A stretch of 64,000 bases of DNA from FEN-1219 sp964503125 (GTDB taxonomy: Bacteria > Pseudomonadota > Gammaproteobacteria > Steroidobacterales > Rariloculaceae), in assembly GCA_964503125.1 (NCBI GenBank), contig CAZCZE010000049.1:1-64000 (forward strand), in the 5' to 3' direction. This document shows, piece after piece, positions 18,418 through 26,586 of this stretch; position 1 is the stretch's first letter, and the number at the start of each line of letters is the position of its first letter. The position numbers were made by a program, and so were the translations under genes. The notes under the pieces were generated by a model, which was given only the letters and a program-made list of their open reading frames with translations, was not told where the DNA came from and did no database searches.

Positions 18418-19080
18418 TTAACTCCGCTGTGCGATCCGGCGCGCATCCTCGAGCCGCTCGGGCGTGCCGACGTCGAGCCACACTCCCGAATACACGACGC
18501 CGCGCAGCTCGTGCCGCGCGATCGCGGCGTCGAGCAAGGGCTTGAGCGGCCGACGACCGCGCTCGAGCCCGGCGAACGACCGCGGGCTGAACAGGGCGAC
18601 CCCGGCGTAGGTCAGAAGCGGTGTCGCCGCAGATACCCAGCCCGCCGCATCGACGCCGAAATCGCCGCGCGGATTGTGCGGCGGGTTCGGCACGAGCACG
18701 AGCGTCGGCTCGCGCGAGCCGGCGACGAGCCTCGCGAAGTCGAAGTCGGTGTAGATGTCGGAGTTGACGAGCAGGAACGGCTCCTGCCCGAGCAACGGCA
18801 GTGCCTGCACGATGCCGCCCCCCGTCTCGAGCGGCGGCTCACCCTCGTCGCTATAGGCGATCGACACGCCGAAGCGCCGGCCATCACCTAAGCGGTCGCG
18901 AATCTGCGCGCCGCGATAGGAAAGATTGATGACGATCTCGGCGACGCCGCTCGCCGCGAGTCGCACGACGTGGCGTTCGATGAGCGGCGTGCCGCCGACG
19001 GTCAGCAGCGGCTTTGGCAGCGATGCCGTGAGCGCCCCCATGCGGTCGCCGCGCCCCGCGGCGAGCAGCATCGCCTTCAT
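18418..19080 (-). CDS. murU: N-acetylmuramate alpha-1-phosphate uridylyltransferase
   Basis: Protein of 220 residues with the sugar nucleotidyltransferase signature LLAAGRGDRMGALTASLPKPLL at the N-terminus, ETGGG near residue 87, and NSDIYTD as the metal-binding strand. MurU converts MurNAc-1-phosphate and UTP to UDP-MurNAc in the peptidoglycan recycling route of proteobacteria such as Pseudomonas. The place next to lptD, in divergent orientation, is the classical location. The partner kinase gene amgK, normally beside it, is not present here: the 121-bp gap to lptD holds no gene. The name rests on family and location rather than a unique residue. Confidence 0.8.
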   Translation of the reverse strand: MKAMLLAAGRGDRMGALTASLPKPLLTVGGTPLIERHVVRLAASGVAEIVINLSYRGAQIRDRLGDGRRFGVSIAYSDEGEPPLETGGGIVQALPLLGQEPFLLVNSDIYTDFDFARLVAGSREPTLVLVPNPPHNPRGDFGVDAAGWVSAATPLLTYAGVALFSPRSFAGLERGRRPLKPLLDAAIARHELRGVVYSGVWLDVGTPERLEDARRIAQRS

Positions 19081-19201
19081 GGGGAAACGGACGACGGGCA
19101 GCCGTCCCGAATCTCAACTAACACGTGCACGAATCCCGGCAAGCCGTTGAAGCCACGCGGTGCGTGTGCCATTGTAACTGCCTTTCATTCAGCCGCATCT
19201 C

Positions 19202-21511
19202 GTGCCCGTCGCAAGCCGCCGATCGATCGTCGCGTTTTGGCTCGTCCTCGCTTTGGCGCGGCAAACGTCCGCCCAAGAGCTTTGCTTGCTCGAGGCCCCG
19301 TCGATCGACGTGTCGCCCGCGCGACCTGCCGCGAGCGACCCGGAGCTCGACGACGCGGGCATGGATGCCCGCGGTAGAGCAACGCAGGCGCGGGCAGGGA
19401 TGCCCGCGTTAGAGCAACGCAGGGAGCAGTTGCCGGGAGCAGTTGCCGACGCGCTCGAGATCAGCGCCCGACGCATCGGCGTCGGCGCCGACTCCGCGGC
19501 CGAATTCTCCGACGAAGTTCAGATGAAATACCGCGACTGCACCGTGACGGCGCAGAGCGCGACGCTCGCCGCCGAGGGCAACGTCGACATACTCGGCCGC
19601 ATCAACATCGAGTGCCCCGACGTGACGGTCTACGGCGAGGACGCCCACTTCGACGCCGATAGCGACACGATCAGCCTCGCAGGCGCCGGTTTCGATCTGC
19701 CGAAACGGCCCGCGCGCGGCTCCGCCGAGCAGATCGAGATCACGAGCGAGAGCCGCCTGTCGCTCGGGAACGCGCTGTTCACGACTTGCCCGCCCGAGAA
19801 CGTGGCCTGGGAGCTCAGCGCGCGTGAAATCGAACTCGACGCCAACAGCGGCGTCGGCAAGGCGCGCGGCGTCAAGCTCGACTTCAAGGGCGTGCCGGTC
19901 TTCTACTCGCCCTACTTGAGCTTCCCGATCGACAATCAGCGCAAGAGCGGCTTCCTGACTCCCGACATGAGCCGCCGCGACCGCACGGGTTTCGACTTGA
20001 CCGTGCCCTACTACGTGAACCTCGCGCCGAACTACGACTTGACGCTCGAGCCGCGCTACATGAGCGAACGCGGCACGCAAGTACGCAGCGACTTCCGCTA
20101 TCTCTTGCCGAACAGCCAAGGCGAGCTCGGCTTCGAGTTCCTGCCCGACGACAAAGAGACGCAGACGACGCGCCGTTACGTCAACCTGCGGCACGAATCG
20201 TTGTTCGGCGCGCGCGACCAGTGGCAGATGCTCACGGGCATCGAGGAAGTATCCGACGACACGTATTTCGAGGACCTCGGCAGCAGCTTGAGCGTCACGA
20301 GCCAGACGCACCTGAACCGCTTCCTCGATTTGAGCTTCTTCGCGCCGAACTGGTCGATGCTCACGCGGTTCCAGAACTACCAGACGATCGACCCCGTGCT
20401 CACCGACATCGAGCGCCCGTACGAGCGCGTGCCGCAGATCCTGTTCGGCGGCCGCTGGGGCGGACGGCTCGTCATGTTCGATTCGAGCACCGAGCTCGTG
20501 AACTTCGATCGCAACGTCGGCACGACGGGTTGGCGGCTCGACTCGACGCAGGAGCTGTCGTTGCGCTTCGCGCGCGCCGGCATGTTCCTGACGCCGGCCG
20601 TCGCTGTGCGCCAGACGAACTACTGGATCGACGACCCGCTACCCGGCGAGGACGACATGCTGACGCGCGGGCTGCCGATCGGCAGCCTCGACATGGGGCT
20701 CAAGCTCGAGCGCGAGAAAACGCGCGGGCGCCGTTCGTGGGTGCAGACGATCGAGCCGCGCTTGCTCTACGTGCGCGTGCCGTTCGAGGATCAGAGCAAC
20801 CTGCCCGTGTTCGACACGATCCTGCCCGACTTCAATCTCGTGCAGCTGTTCCGCAAGTATCAGTTCGTCGGTCCCGACCGCGTCGCCGACACGGACCAGT
20901 TGAGCTTCGGCGTGACGACGCGCCTCGTCGACGCGGCGAACGGCCGCGAGCGCCTCACGGCCACGCTCGGCCAAACGCGTTACCTCGACGCGCAGTCCGT
21001 GACGCTGCCCGGCGTCACGCCGACCGACACGGACGCCTCGGACTACGTAGCCGAGGTCGCGATCGGCATCCGCGACGCGTGGGCGGTCGACTTGGGCTAC
21101 CAATGGAATAGTGAAACGTCGTCGACGGCCCGGACCGAGACGCGGCTCGAGTTCCGGCCGCAAGAGGATCGGTTGTTCGGCTTCGGCTATCGCTATCGCC
21201 GCGATGCGCTCGAGCAGGGCGACGTGTCGCTCGTCTGGCCCGTGTCGCAGCGCTGGCGCATCATTGGCCGTTACAGCTACTCGTTCCTCGACAAGGAGCG
21301 TCTCGAGGATTTCGTCGGTTGGGAGTACGAGGCCTGCTGCTGGCGCCTGCGCATGGTCAACCGCAATTACGTGAGCCGGCGTACGGGCGAGACCGACAGC
21401 TCGGTCTCGCTGCAGCTCGAGCTCAAGGGCCTGTCGCAGCGCGTGACGGCGCCGGACGATCTGCTCGACCGTGGTATTCTGGGCTACCGCAACATCGCCC
21501 GTGCTTATTGA
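19202..21511 (+). CDS. lptD: LPS-assembly outer membrane protein LptD
   Basis: Protein of 769 residues that, with LptE, inserts lipopolysaccharide into the outer leaflet. A signal peptide ends at about residue 25 (TSA-QE). An LptA-like jellyroll spans about 95-215, and a beta-barrel follows with typical FYSPYLSFPIDNQRKSGFLTP. Cys28, Cys196 (TTCPPEN) and the C-terminal pair Cys712-Cys713 (ACCW) fit the four disulfide cysteines of E. coli LptD. Between Cys28 and the jellyroll, residues 51-83 come from an in-frame REP-like repeat. The start is a GTG at 19202; no better start lies upstream. surA follows 13 bp downstream, so the two are likely co-transcribed. Confidence 0.95.
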   Translation: MPVASRRSIVAFWLVLALARQTSAQELCLLEAPSIDVSPARPAASDPELDDAGMDARGRATQARAGMPALEQRREQLPGAVADALEISARRIGVGADSAAEFSDEVQMKYRDCTVTAQSATLAAEGNVDILGRINIECPDVTVYGEDAHFDADSDTISLAGAGFDLPKRPARGSAEQIEITSESRLSLGNALFTTCPPENVAWELSAREIELDANSGVGKARGVKLDFKGVPVFYSPYLSFPIDNQRKSGFLTPDMSRRDRTGFDLTVPYYVNLAPNYDLTLEPRYMSERGTQVRSDFRYLLPNSQGELGFEFLPDDKETQTTRRYVNLRHESLFGARDQWQMLTGIEEVSDDTYFEDLGSSLSVTSQTHLNRFLDLSFFAPNWSMLTRFQNYQTIDPVLTDIERPYERVPQILFGGRWGGRLVMFDSSTELVNFDRNVGTTGWRLDSTQELSLRFARAGMFLTPAVAVRQTNYWIDDPLPGEDDMLTRGLPIGSLDMGLKLEREKTRGRRSWVQTIEPRLLYVRVPFEDQSNLPVFDTILPDFNLVQLFRKYQFVGPDRVADTDQLSFGVTTRLVDAANGRERLTATLGQTRYLDAQSVTLPGVTPTDTDASDYVAEVAIGIRDAWAVDLGYQWNSETSSTARTETRLEFRPQEDRLFGFGYRYRRDALEQGDVSLVWPVSQRWRIIGRYSYSFLDKERLEDFVGWEYEACCWRLRMVNRNYVSRRTGETDSSVSLQLELKGLSQRVTAPDDLLDRGILGYRNIARAY
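19352..19447 (+). repeat. Family A REP-like repeat in frame inside lptD
   Basis: About 96 bp made of a shortened first unit (palindrome GCGGGCATGGATGCCCGC plus GGTAGAGCAACGCAGG), then a second fuller unit read in another frame and ending GGGAGCAGTTGCC. It encodes DAGMDARGRATQ followed by ARAGMPALEQRREQLP. It is almost base-for-base the same as the copy in the carbonic anhydrase gene at 40939. Confidence 0.93.
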
Positions 21512-21524
21512 GAAGAGCGCTACC

Positions 21525-22865
21525 ATGAACACGCATTGTCACGTAGCCGCGTCGCTGTGCGCGGCCGCCCTCACGATCGTGCCGACCCTTGCTACCCACG
21601 CGCAGGACCGCGAGCTCGGCGCGGGCGGCGTGCTGCTCGACGGAGTGGCCGCCGTCGTCGACGAAGGCCTCGTGCTCAAGAGCGAGCTCACCGAGCGCCT
21701 TGCGCTCGTCATGCAGAACCTCGAGCGGCAGCAGGCCGAGACGCCGCCCGAGGAACGGCGCCCGCTGCCGCCGGTCGCCATCATCGAGCAGCAGGTGCTC
21801 GATCAGCTCGTGTTGCGCGAGATCCAACTCCAGCGCGCCGGGCGCGCCGGCATTACCGTCAACGACGACCTGCTCAATGAGGCGCTCTCGCGCGTCGCGC
21901 AGAACCTGGGCTACACGCTCGAGGAGCTGCCCACCGTGCTCGCCGCACAGAACATCGACTACGCGATGTATCGCGACGACGCCCGCCGCGATCTCATCAT
22001 CGAGCAGCTCGAGCAGCGCGACGTCGTCCAGCGCATTGCGATCACGCCGCGCGAGTTCGAGCAGTGCCTCGTCGATACCGAGTCCAGCGCGTCGGACGAG
22101 TTCGACTACAACATCTCGCACATTCTCATCGGCATGCCGGCGAACGCGACCCAGCAAGACGTCGAGGAGGCCCGGCAGCGCATCGACGAAATCCACGCAC
22201 GCCTCGTGGTCGGCGAGGATTTCGCGCGGCTCGCAGTCGCCGTGTCGCAGGCGCAGACTGCGCTCGAGGGCGGCAGCTTGGGCTGGCGCAAAGGCGCGCA
22301 GCTACCGACGTTGTTCGCCGCTACCGTCGTGCTCATGAAGCCCGGTGAGTTCTCGGCGCCGATCCAGAGCACGGGCGGTTTCCAGATCGTCAAGCTCAAC
22401 GAGATGCGCGGCGCGGAGCGTGTGATGGTCGACCAGCTCCACGTGCGGCACATCCTGCTGCGCCCCGATGAGATCCTCGACGAAGCGGCCGTGGAGCAGA
22501 AGACGCGCGACGTCCGCGCCCAAATCGTCGGCGGCGACGACTTCGGGACCGTGGCTCGGGCCGTGTCGGTGGACACGGTCTCCGCAGCGGACGGCGGCGA
22601 CTTGGGCTGGCTCTCGCCCGGCGACACCGTGCCCGAGTTCGAGGAAGCGCTCGCGGCGTTGCCGCTCGGCGAGCTCAGCGAGCCGATCAAGTCGCGCTTC
22701 GGCTGGCACCTGGTCGAGGTCCTCGAGCGCCGCTCGTACGACACCACCGACGAGACCAAGCGCGCACAGTGCGCGCGCCAAATTCGCGCGGCCAAGGCAG
22801 AGGAGGAGCGCGAGCTCTGGGTACGACGGCTCCGCGATCAGGCGTTCGTCGACATCCGCCAATAG
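21525..22865 (+). CDS. surA: Periplasmic peptidyl-prolyl isomerase / chaperone SurA
   Basis: Protein of 446 residues. A signal peptide ends near THAQ (residue 26). The N-terminal SurA chaperone domain runs from DGVAAVVDEGLVLKSEL to about residue 190. Two parvulin-type rotamase domains follow: the first begins at ISHILIGMP and contains GGSLGWRKGAQLP, the second begins at VRHILLRPDEI and contains GGDLGWLSPG. SurA escorts outer membrane proteins, including LptD, to the Bam complex. The ATG at 21525 is preceded by GAGAAGAG. It lies between lptD and pdxA, as in Escherichia coli. Confidence 0.95.
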   Translation: MNTHCHVAASLCAAALTIVPTLATHAQDRELGAGGVLLDGVAAVVDEGLVLKSELTERLALVMQNLERQQAETPPEERRPLPPVAIIEQQVLDQLVLREIQLQRAGRAGITVNDDLLNEALSRVAQNLGYTLEELPTVLAAQNIDYAMYRDDARRDLIIEQLEQRDVVQRIAITPREFEQCLVDTESSASDEFDYNISHILIGMPANATQQDVEEARQRIDEIHARLVVGEDFARLAVAVSQAQTALEGGSLGWRKGAQLPTLFAATVVLMKPGEFSAPIQSTGGFQIVKLNEMRGAERVMVDQLHVRHILLRPDEILDEAAVEQKTRDVRAQIVGGDDFGTVARAVSVDTVSAADGGDLGWLSPGDTVPEFEEALAALPLGELSEPIKSRFGWHLVEVLERRSYDTTDETKRAQCARQIRAAKAEEERELWVRRLRDQAFVDIRQ

Positions 22866-22902
22866 GCGGCGCGCCGCGGCTACACGCCGCACGCCGCGAG
22901 CC

Positions 22903-23883
22903 GTGAGCCCCGTGCTACCGCTGATCGTCGTGAGCTCGGGCGAACCGTCAGGGATAGGGCCCGATATCTCGGTCGCGCTCGGCAACCGCGCCTTCGCCGC
23001 ACGGCTCGCCGTGCTCGGCGACCCCGAGCTGTTAGCCGCGCGCGCGCGCGCCCTCGAGAGCAACGTCGTGCTCGAGCCGTGCCGCGATGTCGCCGACGTC
23101 GGCGCGCACGCGCCGGGCAGGCTCGCCGTCCTGCCCATGGCGTTGCCGGCGGCCGTTACGGCCGGACGCTTGGACACGCGCAACGTGCTGTACGTGCTCG
23201 CGATGCTGCGCCGCGGCGCCGAGCTCTGCCTCGCCGGCACTGCACAAGCGCTCGTGACGGCGCCCGTGCAGAAGAGCGTCATCGCGCAGTCGGGCGTCGC
23301 CTTCTCGGGGCACACGGAGTTCCTCGCCGAGCTCACGGGCGCGGCGCAGCCCGTGATGCTGCTCGCGGGCAAAACGCTGCGCGTCGCGCTCGCCACGACG
23401 CATTTGCCGCTGCGCGACGTCGCGGCTGCGCTCGACCGCACCAAGCTCGAGAATCTCATCCGCATCACGCACCGCGACCTCACGCGCCGTTTCCGCATCG
23501 CCCGACCGCGGTTACTCGTGCTCGGCTTGAATCCGCACGCCGGCGAGAGCGGCACGCTCGGGACGGAGGAGCAGACCATCATCGAGCCCGCCGTGCGCGA
23601 GCTCGCGGCCGAAGGCCTCGACGTCATCGGGCCCGTCTCGGCCGACACGGCCTTCACGCCCGAGTCGCTCGAGCGCTGCGACGTTGTCATCGCGATGTAT
23701 CACGACCAAGGGTTGCCCGCGCTCAAGGCGCTGTCGTTCGGCGAGATCGTCAACGTGACGCTCGGCCTGCCGATCGTGCGGACTTCAGTCGATCACGGCA
23801 CGGCGTTGTCGCTCGCAGGCACGGGGCGGGCGCGGCCCGACAGCCTGTTCGCGGCCGTCGAGCTCGCGCTCGCGATCTGCTGA
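22903..23883 (+). CDS. pdxA: 4-hydroxythreonine-4-phosphate dehydrogenase
   Basis: Protein of 326 residues, close to the 329 of E. coli PdxA. It oxidises 4-phosphohydroxy-threonine in pyridoxal phosphate synthesis. Recognisable motifs are SSGEPSGIGPD at the N-terminus, FSGHTEFLAE, the metal-ligand regions ATTHLPL and MYHDQGLPALK, and NVTLGLPIVRTSVDHGTA near the end. I start it at the GTG at 22903, 37 bp after surA; the frame is open upstream, but that part overlaps surA in another frame. rsmA follows after 13 bp. Confidence 0.95.
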   Translation: MSPVLPLIVVSSGEPSGIGPDISVALGNRAFAARLAVLGDPELLAARARALESNVVLEPCRDVADVGAHAPGRLAVLPMALPAAVTAGRLDTRNVLYVLAMLRRGAELCLAGTAQALVTAPVQKSVIAQSGVAFSGHTEFLAELTGAAQPVMLLAGKTLRVALATTHLPLRDVAAALDRTKLENLIRITHRDLTRRFRIARPRLLVLGLNPHAGESGTLGTEEQTIIEPAVRELAAEGLDVIGPVSADTAFTPESLERCDVVIAMYHDQGLPALKALSFGEIVNVTLGLPIVRTSVDHGTALSLAGTGRARPDSLFAAVELALAIC

Positions 23884-23896
23884 CAGGGCACGCGCC

Positions 23897-24667
23897 GTGC
23901 GCGCCAAGAAACGGCTCGGCCAACACTTCCTGCACGACCCGGCCGTCATCCGCAGGCTCGTCGACCTCATTCGGCCGCAGCGCGACGACACGATGGTCGA
24001 GATCGGCGGCGGACCCGGCGCGCTCACGATGCCGCTCGTCGAGCGGCTCGAACGGCTGCACGTCGTCGAGGTCGATCGTGAGCTCGCGAAGGGGCTGCCG
24101 CAACGCGTCGCGCACCCGGAGCGGCTCGTCGTCCACACGGCCGATGCCTTGACGTTCGATTTCGGCGCCCTCGCGAGAGAACCGCGCTCGCTGCGCGTCG
24201 TCGGCAACCTGCCCTACAACATTTCGACGCCGCTGCTGTTTCACCTGCTCGGCTTCGACACCGCGATCAAGGACATCCACGTGATGCTGCAGCGCGAGGT
24301 CGTCCTGCGCATGACGGCCCGCCCCGGCGGCAAGACCTACGGCCGACTGACCGTGATGCTCGCGCTGTTCGCGAAAAGCGAAGCCTGCTTCGATGTCGGG
24401 CCGGGCGCGTTCGCGCCGCCGCCGAAGGTCTGGTCGACGGTCGTGCGCCTCACGCCGCACGCCGCGCCGCCGTTCCCGGTGCCCGACCGCGAGCGCTTCG
24501 CCGCGCTCGTCGCGCACCTGTTCTCGATGCGCCGGAAAACGCTCGGCCGCGCGCTCAAGGGCCGGCTCCATCCTTCGCAGATAGCGGCGGCCGGCATCGA
24601 TCCCAAGGCACGGCCCGAGACCCTGGCGCCCGCGGATTTTGCGCGCCTCGCGGCCCTGCCCCCGTGA
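23897..24667 (+). CDS. rsmA: 16S rRNA dimethyladenosine transferase
   Basis: Protein of 256 residues (KsgA) that dimethylates two adjacent adenines in helix 45 of 16S rRNA during 30S maturation. Motifs are KKRLGQHFLHD at the N-terminus, the SAM-binding EIGGGPGALT, VEVDREL, the catalytic NLPYNIST, and the C-terminal domain with FSMRRKTLGRAL. The start is a GTG at 23897. It closes the lptD-surA-pdxA-rsmA cluster. The apaG and apaH genes that usually follow in gammaproteobacteria are absent here, and kynurenine genes stand instead. Confidence 0.96.
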   Translation: MRAKKRLGQHFLHDPAVIRRLVDLIRPQRDDTMVEIGGGPGALTMPLVERLERLHVVEVDRELAKGLPQRVAHPERLVVHTADALTFDFGALAREPRSLRVVGNLPYNISTPLLFHLLGFDTAIKDIHVMLQREVVLRMTARPGGKTYGRLTVMLALFAKSEACFDVGPGAFAPPPKVWSTVVRLTPHAAPPFPVPDRERFAALVAHLFSMRRKTLGRALKGRLHPSQIAAAGIDPKARPETLAPADFARLAALPP

Positions 24668-24744
24668 CTACGGACGCCGCCGACCCGCGGGGCGCGGCAT
24701 AATGCGGGCTCGGCCGGTTCGCCGCGACCGCAGAGACGCAAACG

Positions 24745-25257
24745 ATGACACTGCCGAAACCTTTCAAGCTGCTCGACTGGATCGACGACAACCGCGAGCA
24801 CTTGAAGCCGCCCGTCTGCAACAGAGAGATGTTCGTCGACGGCGGCTTCATCGTCCAAGTCGTCGGCGGCCCGAACTCGCGCACGGATTACCACGTCGAC
24901 GAGGGCCCGGAGCTGTTCTACCAGGTCGAAGGTGAGATGTCGCTCAAGACCGTGCAGGACGGCGAGTTCGTCGACATCCCGATCCGCGAAGGCGAAATCT
25001 TCCTGCTGCCGCCGCGCGTGCCGCACTCGCCGCAGCGCTTCCGCGACACGGTCGGCGTCGTCGTCGAGCGGCCGCGCGAGCCGCACGAGCTCGACGGATT
25101 CTTGTGGTTCTGCCCGAAGTGCGCGAACAAGCTCCACGAGGAGTATCTGCACGTGTCCGACATCGTCAAAGACTTGCCGCCCGTGTTCGAGCGCTTCTAC
25201 GGCAACGTCGCGGCACGCACTTGCAAGCGCTGCGGCACCGTGTTGCCGCCGAGGTAA
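24745..25257 (+). CDS. haaO: 3-hydroxyanthranilate 3,4-dioxygenase
   Basis: Protein of 170 residues, a cupin that opens the ring of 3-hydroxyanthranilate on the route from tryptophan to quinolinate and NAD, or to further breakdown. Iron ligands His50, Glu56 and His94 are present, as are substrate residues Arg46, Arg98 and Glu109, in the same spacing as the Cupriavidus enzyme. The bacterial rubredoxin-like site is also complete, with Cys123, Cys126, Cys160 and Cys163. The ATG at 24745 lies 77 bp after rsmA. kynU begins 2 bp after its stop, so the three kynurenine genes form an operon. Confidence 0.95.
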   Translation: MTLPKPFKLLDWIDDNREHLKPPVCNREMFVDGGFIVQVVGGPNSRTDYHVDEGPELFYQVEGEMSLKTVQDGEFVDIPIREGEIFLLPPRVPHSPQRFRDTVGVVVERPREPHELDGFLWFCPKCANKLHEEYLHVSDIVKDLPPVFERFYGNVAARTCKRCGTVLPPR

Positions 25258-25259
25258 AC

Positions 25260-26585
25260 GTGGCCTTCGGCAAGCTCCTGCCCGGCGCGGCCGGCGCGCG
25301 CGCGCTCGACGCGGCCGACGAGCTTGCGGCCCTGCGCCGCGAGTTCGAGCTGCCGCGCGAGCGCGACCGCACGCTGATCTATCTGTGCGGCCACTCGCTC
25401 GGGCTCATGCCGCGCGCGGCACGGTACCGCGTGAACGCCGAGCTCGACCGCTGGGCCGCGCTCGGCGTCGACGGGCACTTCGCGGATGTGCGCCCGCCGC
25501 GCGGGCGGCCGCTACGCTTACGCGATCCACACGGCGGCTGGCTCGACTATCACGCGCAGTTCGCGGCCCCGCTCGCCGAGCTTGCGGGCGCCTATCGCGA
25601 CGAGGTCGTCGCGATGAACACGCTCACGGTCAACCTGCATCTGATGCTCGCGACGTTCTTCCGGCCGACGAAGGAGCGCTACAAGATCCTCATCGAACGC
25701 GATGCGTTCTCGTCGGACCGCTACGCCGTCGAGTCGCAGCTCAAGTGGCACGGTCTCGATCCGCGCACGGCATTGGTCGAGCTTAGCTTCCGGCCCGGCG
25801 GCTTCGAGCTCGATCGCGAGCGCTACGAGGCTCTGCTCGCGGCCGAGGGCGAGCGCATCGCGCTCGTCATGCTGCCCGGCGTGCAGTACCTCTCGGGCGA
25901 GCGCCTCGATCTCGCGGGCTATGCGGCTGCGGCGCGCCGCTACGGCTGTGTCGTCGGCTTCGATCTCGCGCACGCGATCGGCAACGTGCCGCTTGCGCTC
26001 CACGACTCCGGCGCCGACTTCGCCGTGTGGTGCAGCTACAAATATTTGAACGCGGGCCCCGGCGCCGTCGGCGGCTGTTTCGTGCATCGGCGCCACGGCG
26101 CGGCCCCGGAGCTGCCGCGGCTCGCGGGCTGGTGGGGCCACGACCGTGCGCGGCGGTTCCTCATGGAGCTTAAGTTCCGTCCGCTCGCGGGCGCCCAAGG
26201 CTGGCAGCTCAGCAACCCGCCCATCCTGTCGCTCGCCCCGCTCGCGGCCTCGCTCGCCCTGTTCACGGCCACCGGCATGAAGCGGTTGCGCCGCAAATCG
26301 CTGGCCTTGACGCGTTATCTCGAGTGGCACCTGACGCGCGAGCTCGCGGGCCGCGTGCGCTTTTTGACGCCGGCCGATCCTAAGCGCCGCGGCTGCCACC
26401 TCGCCGTGCAGTTCGTGCCGCCGCCGCGCAACGCGCGCACGTTCGTCGCGCGTCTGCGCGCGGCCGGCCTCGTCGCCGATTGGCGCCGGCCCGACGTGCT
26501 GCGCTTGGCGCCCGTGCCGCTCTACAACCGCTACCGCGACGCGTACGCGGCGGTGCAAGCGCTGCGCCGCGCTCTCGACGCCTAA
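25260..26585 (+). CDS. kynU: Kynureninase
   Basis: Protein of 441 residues, a PLP-dependent fold type I enzyme that cleaves kynurenine or 3-hydroxykynurenine to anthranilate or 3-hydroxyanthranilate plus alanine. The PLP lysine is Lys261 in WCSYKYLN, with the phosphate/ring-binding aspartate upstream in GFDLAHAIGN. GHSLGLMP near the N-terminus and GWWGHD are typical of the family. The start is a GTG at 25260 with GAGG just upstream, 2 bp after haaO. Its product is the haaO substrate when fed by the kmo next door. Confidence 0.94.
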   Translation: MAFGKLLPGAAGARALDAADELAALRREFELPRERDRTLIYLCGHSLGLMPRAARYRVNAELDRWAALGVDGHFADVRPPRGRPLRLRDPHGGWLDYHAQFAAPLAELAGAYRDEVVAMNTLTVNLHLMLATFFRPTKERYKILIERDAFSSDRYAVESQLKWHGLDPRTALVELSFRPGGFELDRERYEALLAAEGERIALVMLPGVQYLSGERLDLAGYAAAARRYGCVVGFDLAHAIGNVPLALHDSGADFAVWCSYKYLNAGPGAVGGCFVHRRHGAAPELPRLAGWWGHDRARRFLMELKFRPLAGAQGWQLSNPPILSLAPLAASLALFTATGMKRLRRKSLALTRYLEWHLTRELAGRVRFLTPADPKRRGCHLAVQFVPPPRNARTFVARLRAAGLVADWRRPDVLRLAPVPLYNRYRDAYAAVQALRRALDA

Positions 26586-26586
26586 A

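Noticed and set aside
22468..22902. Upstream extension of the pdxA frame
   Set aside because: It lies in another frame over surA; the product is Arg/Ser-rich and PdxA similarity begins after 22903.
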